A stretch of DNA of 64,000 nucleotides from Rhizobium sp. J15. Lineage in GTDB: Bacteria > Pseudomonadota > Alphaproteobacteria > Rhizobiales > Rhizobiaceae. Numbering within the stretch: the first letter of the stretch is position 1; every line of letters begins with the position of its first letter. The stretch lies in the NCBI RefSeq assembly GCF_002531825.1, contig NZ_NWSX01000006.1, positions 186,001 through 250,000 on the forward strand. The letters are read 5' to 3'. The notes under the pieces are model-generated. The model was not told where the DNA came from and ran no database searches. It saw only the letters and a list, made by a program, of their open reading frames with translations. Below, in pieces: positions 1-6,473 of the stretch. The position numbers were made by a program, and so were the translations under genes.

Positions 1-1
1 G

Positions 2-346
2 GTCGCCTCGATCCTTCTCTTGGTCGCGGCCGACCAGACCATCGCCGGCTGGTCGATCTGGGCGGCGATCACCATTCTCTGCCGCGAGATCCTGGTTTCC
101 GGCCTGCGCGAATATCTGGCGGCGCTGAAGGTCAGCGTGCCGGTGACACGGATCGCCAAGTGGAAGACGACGCTGCAGCTCGTCGCCATCGCCTTCCTGC
201 TCGCCGGACCGGCCGGCGACGAGATTTTCCCCTATACGACGCAGACGGGCATCGCGCTCTTATGGATCGCAGCGCTGCTGACCATCTACACCGGCTACGA
301 TTATTTCCGCGCCGGGCTGAAACATATCGTGGATGACGAGGAATGA
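2..346 (+). CDS. pgsA: CDP-diacylglycerol-glycerol-3-phosphate 3-phosphatidyltransferase, C-terminal part
   Basis: This frame is open from the left window edge, so only the last ~114 residues are present. The product would be the inner-membrane enzyme that makes phosphatidylglycerophosphate, the committed step to phosphatidylglycerol and cardiolipin. The visible part has the hydrophobic helices and the 'CREILVSGLREYLA' segment typical of PgsA downstream of its CDP-alcohol phosphotransferase motif; the motif itself lies outside the window. The stop overlaps the moaD start by 4 nt (ATGA), so the two are probably translationally coupled, an arrangement known in rhizobia. Identification is from family memory. 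Confidence 0.85.
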   Translation, partial: VASILLLVAADQTIAGWSIWAAITILCREILVSGLREYLAALKVSVPVTRIAKWKTTLQLVAIAFLLAGPAGDEIFPYTTQTGIALLWIAALLTIYTGYDYFRAGLKHIVDDEE

Positions 347-597
347 CGCGGCTTGTCTATTTCGCCTGGGTGCGCGAACGCATCGGCAAGGGCGAGGAGG
401 AGATCGACCTCCCCTCCTCGGTCGTCACCGTCGCCGATCTTCTGAATCATTTGAAGACGCTGGGCGAAGAATATGAGGCCGCACTTCAATATCCCGACGT
501 GATCCGCGTGGCGCTCGACATGGAGCATGTCGAACATGACGAGCCGATCTCCGGCGCGAAGGAGATCGGGATTTTTCCGCCGATGACGGGGGGATGA
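343..597 (+). CDS. moaD: Molybdopterin synthase small subunit MoaD
   Basis: An 84-residue ubiquitin-fold sulfur carrier. As a C-terminal thiocarboxylate it donates sulfur to precursor Z inside the MoaD-MoaE molybdopterin synthase. The sequence opens with the expected beta strand 'RLVYFAWVRE' and ends in 'PPMTGG': the terminal Gly-Gly is the diagnostic feature, being the site of adenylation and thiocarboxylation. It overlaps pgsA by 4 nt. moaE follows after ~250 bp holding a palindromic repeat element. Length and ending fit the family fully. Confidence 0.95.
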   Translation: MTRLVYFAWVRERIGKGEEEIDLPSSVVTVADLLNHLKTLGEEYEAALQYPDVIRVALDMEHVEHDEPISGAKEIGIFPPMTGG

Positions 598-659
598 AAC
601 CCGGTTCGTCTGGGTTTTAGAAAGCTTACAATGGGTAGGACTGCGCACTTCCCTCTCTG

Positions 660-802
660 CTCCCTCATTCCTGTGCTTGTCACAGGAATCCAGTGCGCCC
701 AAGTCCTCGGGCGCGGGAGAAGCACTTGCCAAAAGGAAAGAGTCGTTCACCGCGCCGACGCGCGGTGGCTGGATTCCTGTGACAAGCACAGGAATGAGGG
801 AG
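660..802. repeat. Composite palindromic intergenic element (RIME-like) between moaD and moaE
   Basis: Two perfect 34-nt inverted arms lie at 660-693 and 769-802. Each arm is itself a hairpin: a 9-bp stem ATTCCTGTG/CACAGGAAT around a 5-nt loop. Two more hairpins lie in the centre, GCGCCC/GGGCGC near 695-715 and ACCGCGC/GCGCGGT near 749-766. The nested palindromes and the intergenic place resemble the rhizobial intergenic mosaic elements (RIME). Class assignment is inference; copy number was not checked. Confidence 0.8.
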
Positions 803-845
803 GTTGCGGCTTCGGCAGCGCATCAAAGCAGCGGAGGATTTCGCT

Positions 846-1307
846 GTGACCATCCCCCCCACCATCCGCGTCCAGCGCGAAGACTTCGATCTGCAGGCCG
901 AGGTCGACCTGCTCTCCAAGGGCAAGCCCGGCATCGGCGCGGTCGTCACTTTCTCCGGTCTCTGCCGCGATGACGGCGGTGTGCTGGCGGCGCTGGAGCT
1001 CGAGCATTATCCCGGCATGGCCGAAGCCGAGATGGCTCGCATCGGCAAACTTGCCGTCGAGCGTTTCGGGCTGCTCGGCCTGACTGCGATCCATCGCTAC
1101 GGCAAAATCGCCGTGGGTGAGAATATCGTGCTCGTCGTCGCGGCCGCGCCGCACCGGCAGGCGGCATTCGACGGCGCCAATTTCGTCATGGATTTCCTGA
1201 AAACCGCCGCCCCCTTCTGGAAGAAGGAGCACGGCAAGGACGGCGCCGCCGGCGACTGGGTCGCGGCGAAGGACGCCGACGATGCGGCGCGCGACAAGTG
1301 GAAGTGA
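846..1307 (+). CDS. moaE: Molybdopterin synthase large subunit MoaE
   Basis: The catalytic subunit of molybdopterin synthase, which inserts two sulfurs from MoaD thiocarboxylate into precursor Z. Start chosen at GTG 846 because GGAGG lies at 833-837, 8 nt upstream; this gives 153 residues, normal for MoaE. Family segments visible: 'GAVVTFSGLCRD' near the N terminus, 'LELEHYPGMAE', 'IHRYGKIAVGENIVLV', then 'FVMDFLKTAAPFWKKE', whose lysines include the active-site Lys of the K-x-x-x-P-F-W-K-K-E motif. The intervening element at 660-802 separates it from moaD, but the two are probably still co-transcribed. Confidence 0.95.
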   Translation: MTIPPTIRVQREDFDLQAEVDLLSKGKPGIGAVVTFSGLCRDDGGVLAALELEHYPGMAEAEMARIGKLAVERFGLLGLTAIHRYGKIAVGENIVLVVAAAPHRQAAFDGANFVMDFLKTAAPFWKKEHGKDGAAGDWVAAKDADDAARDKWK

Positions 1308-1317
1308 CCGGCTTTTT

Positions 1318-2214
1318 CTAAAGAATCACGCGCTCCCTGCGGCTCATGACCAGGAGCAGGACGAGCAGCGAGAAGATGACGAGATCGCGCCAGACGAAGG
1401 GGCCGTAGGCGCCCCACATGGTTTCGACGACGGCGAGCGCGGCGGCGCCACCCGCCGAACGCAGTGGATCGGAATAGCCGCCGACGGCTGATATCAGCAG
1501 CACCTTCAGCCCGAACATCAGCCCGGCGCCGAAATCCATCGAGCCGTAATAGAAGGTCGCGAGGATGCCGCAGATCGTGGCGACAAGGCTCGCCGCCGCA
1601 TACGCAACGAGAAAGACGCGATCGGCGCTGGTGCCGCAAAGCTCGGCCGCCAGCGGATCGTCGGTGACGGCGCGCCAGACGCGGCCCCAGGCCGTGCGCT
1701 TTAGAATGAGAGCACCGATCGCCACGATGGCCGACATCAGCACCGTATCGATCAGTTGAATATAGGTGAGCGTCACCTTGAACGGCCCGTCGCTCCAGAA
1801 GATGACGACATCGTTCAGGAACGGCGGCAGCCAGATGGCCCGAGTGTCGGAGGCAAGCCGGGCGGTTTCCATCAGCACGATCATCATGCCGAGGGCGGCG
1901 ACGATGACCGTGTTCGGCGACTTCCTAACCAGCGGCAGCATGATCGAGCGGCCAATCCATAGGCCTGTCCCGAGCGAATAAAGGATGGAGGCGCAGGCGC
2001 CGACGGCCAAAGCCGCCGGCAGCACGAGCCAGAAGCGGTTGAAGGCTAGTTCCGTGAAGAGCAGCAGGATCTGGCCCGAAAAGGCGAAGATCGCCCCATA
2101 GGTGATGTCGGCGCGCTTGGTCACGCCGAAGGCGACGGCATAACCGAAAGCGAGCGCTGCATAAAGCGCGGCGAGCGGAACCGCATTCGCCAGCTGCTGC
2201 AGAAGATAGGCCAT
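1318..2214 (-). CDS. LivH-type branched-chain amino-acid ABC transporter permease (orphan)
   Basis: A 298-residue polytopic inner-membrane protein of the LivH (BPD_transp_2) family. The order of hydrophobic helices and the segments 'LAFGYAVAFGVTKRADITYG' and 'WGRVWRAVTDDPLAAELCG' match LivH permeases, which carry branched-chain amino acids, amides or urea. ATG 2214 is preferred over an in-frame GTG at 2223 because a GGAG sits ~8 nt before the ATG. No LivM, ATPase or binding-protein gene is adjacent, so its partners must be encoded elsewhere. It is divergent from the CGNR regulator and shares a palindromic promoter region with it, so it is probably that regulator's target. The substrate cannot be read from the sequence. 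Confidence 0.85.
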   Translation of the reverse strand: MAYLLQQLANAVPLAALYAALAFGYAVAFGVTKRADITYGAIFAFSGQILLLFTELAFNRFWLVLPAALAVGACASILYSLGTGLWIGRSIMLPLVRKSPNTVIVAALGMMIVLMETARLASDTRAIWLPPFLNDVVIFWSDGPFKVTLTYIQLIDTVLMSAIVAIGALILKRTAWGRVWRAVTDDPLAAELCGTSADRVFLVAYAAASLVATICGILATFYYGSMDFGAGLMFGLKVLLISAVGGYSDPLRSAGGAAALAVVETMWGAYGPFVWRDLVIFSLLVLLLVMSRRERVIL

Positions 2215-2235
2215 TCCAGACACTCCGCGTCGGCA

Positions 2236-2275
2236 AAATTATAACTGGTAAAAGCTATTTCGCCAGTTATAATTT
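2236..2275. promoter_or_regulatory. Perfect 13-bp inverted repeat with divergent -10 boxes
   Basis: The arms AAATTATAACTGG (2236-2248) and CCAGTTATAATTT (2263-2275) are exact reverse complements around a 14-nt spacer. Each arm contains TATAAT: 2268-2273 reading right and 2243-2238 reading left, placed as -10 boxes for the regulator and the permease. Good -35 boxes are not seen. A dyad of this size between a regulator gene and a divergent transporter gene is the classic form of an autoregulatory operator; binding by the CGNR protein is inference. Confidence 0.75.
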
Positions 2276-2279
2276 CGTC

Positions 2280-2825
2280 ATGAGCTTTTCCTGGACCCCT
2301 CACCGCTTTGCGGGCGGCGCACTGGCGCTCGATGTCGCCAACAGCGTCGTGCTGCGCCACGACACCCATCGGCGGATCGACCGCTTCGCGGTTCGGGACC
2401 AGATGCTGAGCTTTCCCAGCGCCGCCGCTCAATTCTGCGCCGAACGCGCCCTCTTCGGCGATGTCGCGCCGGTGGCCGGGGAAGAAGAGGCGGATTTTAT
2501 TGCGCTCCGCGAAGCGATCGACCTCTATTTCCGCAAGCGTATACTCGATGGCGGCGACGACGGGCTGCTGGCCGGCCTGCTGGAGGCGCTGGCAAAGACC
2601 TTGCGCAGCGCGAGCCCCGGGGGTCTCGCCGCGGCGACCGCCCATTCGGTGCTGCGGCTGATCGCCATGCCGGATCCGGAGCGCATGAAGATCTGCGGCA
2701 ATTGCGGCTGGCTGTTCATCGATCGCAGCAAGAACAGGAGCCGCGCCTGGTGCGACATGGCGGTCTGCGGCAACCGCGCCAAGGCGAACCGGCACTACCG
2801 CCGCAAGAAGGAGGAAATGCCATGA
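2280..2825 (+). CDS. CGNR zinc-finger / ABATE-domain transcriptional regulator
   Basis: 181 residues. The N-terminal two-thirds matches the ABATE (stress-induced regulator-like) domain, starting 'GGALALDVANSV'. The C terminus carries the CGNR zinc finger: 'CGNCGWLFID', then 'RSRAWCDMAVCGNRAKANRH' with four cysteines and the CGNR signature, followed by a basic tail that probably contacts DNA. ATG 2280 lies only 6 nt after a TATAAT box and has no Shine-Dalgarno, which suggests a leaderless transcript. Its stop overlaps the lipoprotein start (ATGA). It probably controls the divergent permease and its own gene through the inverted repeat upstream; effector unknown. Confidence 0.88.
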   Translation: MSFSWTPHRFAGGALALDVANSVVLRHDTHRRIDRFAVRDQMLSFPSAAAQFCAERALFGDVAPVAGEEEADFIALREAIDLYFRKRILDGGDDGLLAGLLEALAKTLRSASPGGLAAATAHSVLRLIAMPDPERMKICGNCGWLFIDRSKNRSRAWCDMAVCGNRAKANRHYRRKKEEMP

Positions 2826-3325
2826 GGAAACAGCTGGTCATGATGGCGGCAGCCGCCGGCCTTCTGCTGTCCGCCTGCCAGCGCCAGGCCGAAAATCTGG
2901 TCGAGGTGACCGGCCATCTCTTCGTCTTCAACTACCGCGTCGCGAGCGCCACCTATCTGCTGACGCTGAAGAAGACCGGGCCCATTCCCGACGGTTCGTT
3001 CATCATCGCCGAATTCGAAAATCCTCAAGGCGGCGCGCCGCTGATGCTGAACCAGAAGATCTATCCGATCGACGACAAGATCGCGCTGCAGAGCGAAAAC
3101 CTGCATTGCGTGCGCAAGGACCGCCCCTATACGGTGAATGTCCGGCTGGTCGACAAGGACGGCAAGGTGCTGCAGGAACTGCAGACGCAGTTCCGATCCG
3201 ACCTCGACCAGACCGTATTGCCGAGCAAGCCGCTCGTCGTCGGTGCGCTTTATGACAAGAACCCTGAGGTCTTTAAGCCGGACGGCAGCGTCGATTTCTC
3301 GAATGCCGACAAGTGCCCGGCATAG
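2822..3325 (+). CDS. Conserved hypothetical lipoprotein
   Basis: A 167-residue protein starting at ATG 2822, overlapping the regulator stop by 4 nt. The N terminus is a lipoprotein signal: 'MRKQLVMMAAAAGLLLSAC' with lipobox LSAC, so the mature protein begins at Cys19. The mature part looks like a single beta-rich domain with two further cysteines ('LHCVRKD' and 'DKCPA' at the end) that could form a disulfide in the periplasm. I do not recognise a functional family. Translational coupling to the CGNR regulator suggests joint expression. A strong terminator follows directly. Confidence 0.8.
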   Translation: MRKQLVMMAAAAGLLLSACQRQAENLVEVTGHLFVFNYRVASATYLLTLKKTGPIPDGSFIIAEFENPQGGAPLMLNQKIYPIDDKIALQSENLHCVRKDRPYTVNVRLVDKDGKVLQELQTQFRSDLDQTVLPSKPLVVGALYDKNPEVFKPDGSVDFSNADKCPA

Positions 3326-3327
3326 AA

Positions 3328-3352
3328 AAAGCCGGAGCGAAGCTCCGGCTTT
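3328..3352. terminator. Bidirectional rho-independent terminator
   Basis: An 11-bp perfect stem AAAGCCGGAGC/GCTCCGGCTTT with a GAA loop begins 2 nt after the lipoprotein stop. It has an A-tract on the left and T's on the right, so it can end both the lipoprotein transcript and the converging ndk transcript. Confidence 0.85.
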
Positions 3353-3397
3353 CGAGAGTCAATTCAAGGCATTGCCAGACAATGCCGAAGTGTGGCC

Positions 3398-3820
3398 TCA
3401 GCCGACGATTTCGGTGTCGGAGAACCAGTACTTGATTTCCTGGGCAGCCGTTTCCGGAGCATCCGAGCCGTGGACGGAGTTTTCGCCGATCGAAAGGGCG
3501 TGAACCTTGCGGATCGTGCCTTCGTCAGCGTTTGCCGGGTTGGTCGCGCCCATGATTTCGCGGTTCTTGAGGATCGCGCCTTCGCCTTCCAGGACCTGGA
3601 CGACGGTCGGGCCGGAGGTCATGCCTTCGACGAGTTCGCCGAAGAAGGGGCGATCCTTGTGAACGGCGTAGAAGCCTTCAGCTTCGCGGCGGCTCATCCA
3701 GACGCGCTTGGAGGCGACGACGCGCAGGCCTGCGTCTTCGAGCATCTTGGTGATGGCGCCCGTCAGGTTGCGCTTGGTTGCATCCGGCTTGATCATCGAG
3801 AAGGTGCGTTCAATCGCCAT
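3398..3820 (-). CDS. ndk: Nucleoside diphosphate kinase
   Basis: 140 residues, the normal length. The enzyme transfers the gamma phosphate from ATP to NDPs through a phosphohistidine, balancing cytosolic (d)NTP pools. The active-site segment 'GENSVHGSD' places the catalytic His at residue 117; the N-terminal '[15 protein letters not shown]' is also diagnostic. ATG 3820 is chosen over an in-frame TTG two codons upstream because AGAGG lies ~9 nt before the ATG. It sits downstream of the GST gene on the same strand, 81 bp apart, and ends at the shared bidirectional terminator. Confidence 0.97.
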   Translation of the reverse strand: MAIERTFSMIKPDATKRNLTGAITKMLEDAGLRVVASKRVWMSRREAEGFYAVHKDRPFFGELVEGMTSGPTVVQVLEGEGAILKNREIMGATNPANADEGTIRKVHALSIGENSVHGSDAPETAAQEIKYWFSDTEIVG

Positions 3821-3901
3821 AGTCAAATCCTCTGTTTTCTCGGGAAAAGTGGGCGGTCTTTACCCGCCCCAACGCCCGAAAACAAGAGGCCGGCGGCAAT
3901 T

Positions 3902-4591
3902 TCACGCCGCTGTCACAGTCCGACCGCGGCTTTCATGGAGATCGAGGCAGCGTTCGAACCAAAGCATGACAGGATCGTCGGCGGCCAGCATGGTCAGGCC
4001 CGAGGAGACACGCAGCCATTGCAGCGCGCCGAAGACGATATAGTCGGCAAAGAGCGGCGTCTGCCCGCCGATGAAGGGCTGGAACTTCAGCATATGCCGG
4101 AGCGGCTCCAGCTTGGCGGCAAAAGCCGCCTTCTCCGCCTCGCTGTCGGCGGCAACCACTTCCAGCGGATTGCCGAGCCTCACCTCGCGGCTTTCGCGGA
4201 AATAGGCCTTGTCTCCCTCATCGAGGATCGCATGGATGTCGAGAAGGGCGATCCGCATGATTGCCGGATGGATGATCATCTGGGAATAGCCTTCCACCAT
4301 GCGCGACAGCGCCTTGCCGCCTTCACCGTTGAAGAGCGACGGCCGCTCGGGATAGGCCTCCTCCAGATAGAGGGCGATCGCGAAACTATCCGGGATCAGC
4401 CGGCCGTTGTCGTCGAGCACCGGTAAGGTCGGGGAGACACCGCCGCCAATCGCGCGGATGCGGGTATAGGTCGTCGGAATCTCCTCGAAATCGAGACCCT
4501 TATGCGCCAGCGCCATCACCGCCTTCCAGCAGTGAGGAGAGAAGAAGTGCCGCTCGTCGGCGCCGCACAGGGAATAGAGAACTCTGGTCAT
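3902..4591 (-). CDS. Glutathione S-transferase family protein
   Basis: 229 residues. The N-terminal thioredoxin-like half has 'FFSPHCWKAVMALAHKGLDF', then 'SPTLPVLDDNGRLIPDSFAI', where the cis-Pro and the D-S pair bind glutathione. The C-terminal helical half contains 'FIGGQTPLFADYIVFGALQW', with the usual Asp of the GST N-capping box. The pattern resembles the LigE/beta-etherase-like branch, but the substrate cannot be predicted. Probably cytoplasmic. A weak hairpin (GGGCGG/CCGCCC, 3851-3869) follows toward ndk and could limit read-through. Confidence 0.85.
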   Translation of the reverse strand: MTRVLYSLCGADERHFFSPHCWKAVMALAHKGLDFEEIPTTYTRIRAIGGGVSPTLPVLDDNGRLIPDSFAIALYLEEAYPERPSLFNGEGGKALSRMVEGYSQMIIHPAIMRIALLDIHAILDEGDKAYFRESREVRLGNPLEVVAADSEAEKAAFAAKLEPLRHMLKFQPFIGGQTPLFADYIVFGALQWLRVSSGLTMLAADDPVMLWFERCLDLHESRGRTVTAA

Positions 4592-4730
4592 ATCAGTCCT
4601 TTCGAGATCGCAGCTTTCTCCATTCGACGACAGAAGGCGCCGGCGATCAAATCAGGAAATTTCATGGGCACATCACTGCGATTTTCGGGCAAACCGGCTA
4701 GACTGCCCCAACGAGAACGGGAGGGACCGG

Positions 4731-5240
4731 ATGCTCAGGCAATACAGCATGTTCGCCGCCTATAACCGCTGGGCCAACGCGCTCGTCTACGCGGCAGCGG
4801 CAGAGCTCAGCGATGCGGAATTTCATAGCGACCGCGGCGCCTTCTTCGGCTCGCTCCACCGAACGCTCAATCACCTGCTCGTCGCCGACCGGATTTGGAT
4901 GAAGCGCTTCACCGGCACGGGCGAAGCGCCGTCTACCCTCGATGCCGTGCTCTACGAGGAGTTGGAGACGCTTACCGCAGCACGCCGGGCTGAGGACGAG
5001 CGTATCGTTGCCTGGACCGGCACGCTCGATGAGGCAAGCCTTGCAGCCGACTTCACATACAGGATGGTGACGCGGCCGGTCGGGATCACCCAGCCGCTGT
5101 GGACGGCGCTTGCGCATCTCTTCAATCACCAGCCCCATCATCGCGGCCAATGTCACATGACATTGACGGCGCTCGGCAAGCCGAGCCTCCAGCTGGACCT
5201 GATCCACTTCCTGCGCAACGAGGGACGCGAGTGGATGTGA
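4731..5240 (+). CDS. DinB family putative metal-dependent protein
   Basis: 169 residues of the DinB/YfiT four-helix-bundle fold. The usual metal-ligand histidines are visible: His48 in 'TLNHLLVAD', then His133 and His137 in 'HLFNHQPHHRGQ'. The start has a good ribosome site (GGGAGG, 8 nt before ATG 4731). The family includes thiol-dependent transferases and DNA-damage-induced proteins, but most members are uncharacterised and nothing here fixes the reaction. Single gene, divergent from the GST gene. Confidence 0.85.
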   Translation: MLRQYSMFAAYNRWANALVYAAAAELSDAEFHSDRGAFFGSLHRTLNHLLVADRIWMKRFTGTGEAPSTLDAVLYEELETLTAARRAEDERIVAWTGTLDEASLAADFTYRMVTRPVGITQPLWTALAHLFNHQPHHRGQCHMTLTALGKPSLQLDLIHFLRNEGREWM

Positions 5241-5380
5241 GGCAGACATCAAGACTGAATTAACCGCCTTTGCCGGTTCCCACCGCCAATCGGGCGTTTC
5301 CCTTCGCAAATTCAGCCTCTCTTAAAAGCTTGCGGGCATAGCGGAACATCAGAGATGAGGCCGGGCCGCGAGGGATCGTC

Positions 5381-6430
5381 ATGCAGAATGCAAGCGCAAA
5401 CGCACTGGTGCCGCGCGAGGCCGCGCGCCCGTCGCCGGCGGCCGACATTCAGAGGATCGCCCAGCATATGGCGCGGCTGAATGTCGCCGCGCTGCCGCGC
5501 AATTACGAACTCTTCCACGAGGCGATTATTGGCCTCAATCCCGGCCTCGCCCAGGATATCGCCGCGCTCGGACCTCAGCCGCAACAGGCGATGCTCGACG
5601 AACTCGGGCTGAAATACCGCCTGGTCGGCCATTGCGGGCTGGCGGGCGAAACGTCACGGAACGAGGCAAGCCGGATGCTGCGCGACGTTGCCGAGCGGCT
5701 CGCCGAAGACCTCAGGCACAAGGACGCCTTCGCGCGCGCCTGCGGCACCATCCTGAAATCCGTGTCGGGCCACGAGGACCAGAGCCTTGCGGCCTTCATC
5801 AGCGAACTCGACTATCTCTCCGCCTCGCTCGCGACGGTGCTGTCGGCGGAAATGGAAACCGCAGCCAGGCTGCAGGAAGACATCAAGGCGCTGGAAGTGC
5901 TGGAGCGCGGGATTTCGGCGATGCAATCGGCCGCCGTGGCCGACAAGATCACCGGACTTGCGAACCGCATTGCCCTCAACCGGACGATGGCCGAACTCTA
6001 TGAGCGCGAAGAGGGAGCGGCCGGCAGCGCATTGATCATGGTCGACATCGACAATTTCGCCGATCTCAACGGCCGATACGGCACCCAGGCCGGCAACAAG
6101 CTCCTGAAGAAGCTCGCCAGCCTCTTCCGCAAATCGATCAAGAAGAACGATTTCGTCGCCCGCACCGAGGCCGACGAATTCGCCTTCCTGTTTTCCAATG
6201 TCGGCATGCAGGATGCGATGGCGATCGCCGAGCGTCTGCGCACCTCCGTCGAGGACAATCTCGTCTTCTCGACCTCCGACACATCAGATCCCGGCAGGCT
6301 CACCGTTTCGATCGGCGTCGCGCTGAGCGCCGATGCGGCAAGCCCCGGACAGCTACAGGCCAATGCCCGCGTGGCGCTTCTCGCCGCACAGTCGAACCGC
6401 CGCCTGCCGGTCCAGGCCTTCGGCCGCTGA
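5381..6430 (+). CDS. GGDEF-domain protein with degenerate active-site motif (EADEF)
   Basis: 349 residues; GAGGG lies just before ATG 5381. Residues 1-180 form a mostly helical, membrane-free N-terminal region; residues ~187-345 are a GGDEF domain. The domain start 'DKITGLANRIALNRTM' and the metal-site strand 'IMVDIDNFADLN' are recognisable. The signature is EADEF (263-267) instead of GGDEF, and the usual 'NDxxGHxxGD' is 'NGRYGTQAGN'. The upstream inhibitory RxxD reads KKND. Loss of both glycines suggests weak or no diguanylate cyclase activity, perhaps with a c-di-GMP/GTP-binding or scaffold role; that is inference. Confidence 0.85.
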   Translation: MQNASANALVPREAARPSPAADIQRIAQHMARLNVAALPRNYELFHEAIIGLNPGLAQDIAALGPQPQQAMLDELGLKYRLVGHCGLAGETSRNEASRMLRDVAERLAEDLRHKDAFARACGTILKSVSGHEDQSLAAFISELDYLSASLATVLSAEMETAARLQEDIKALEVLERGISAMQSAAVADKITGLANRIALNRTMAELYEREEGAAGSALIMVDIDNFADLNGRYGTQAGNKLLKKLASLFRKSIKKNDFVARTEADEFAFLFSNVGMQDAMAIAERLRTSVEDNLVFSTSDTSDPGRLTVSIGVALSADAASPGQLQANARVALLAAQSNRRLPVQAFGR

Positions 6431-6473
6431 AGCACTCTTGCCTTGACGGGCGCTTTCGGCCAAAACGCCGGCC

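Noticed and set aside
3851..3869. Hairpin GGGCGG/CCGCCC between the GST gene and ndk as a firm terminator
   Set aside because: The stem is only 6 bp and the T-tract is short and offset, so it is mentioned only as weak.
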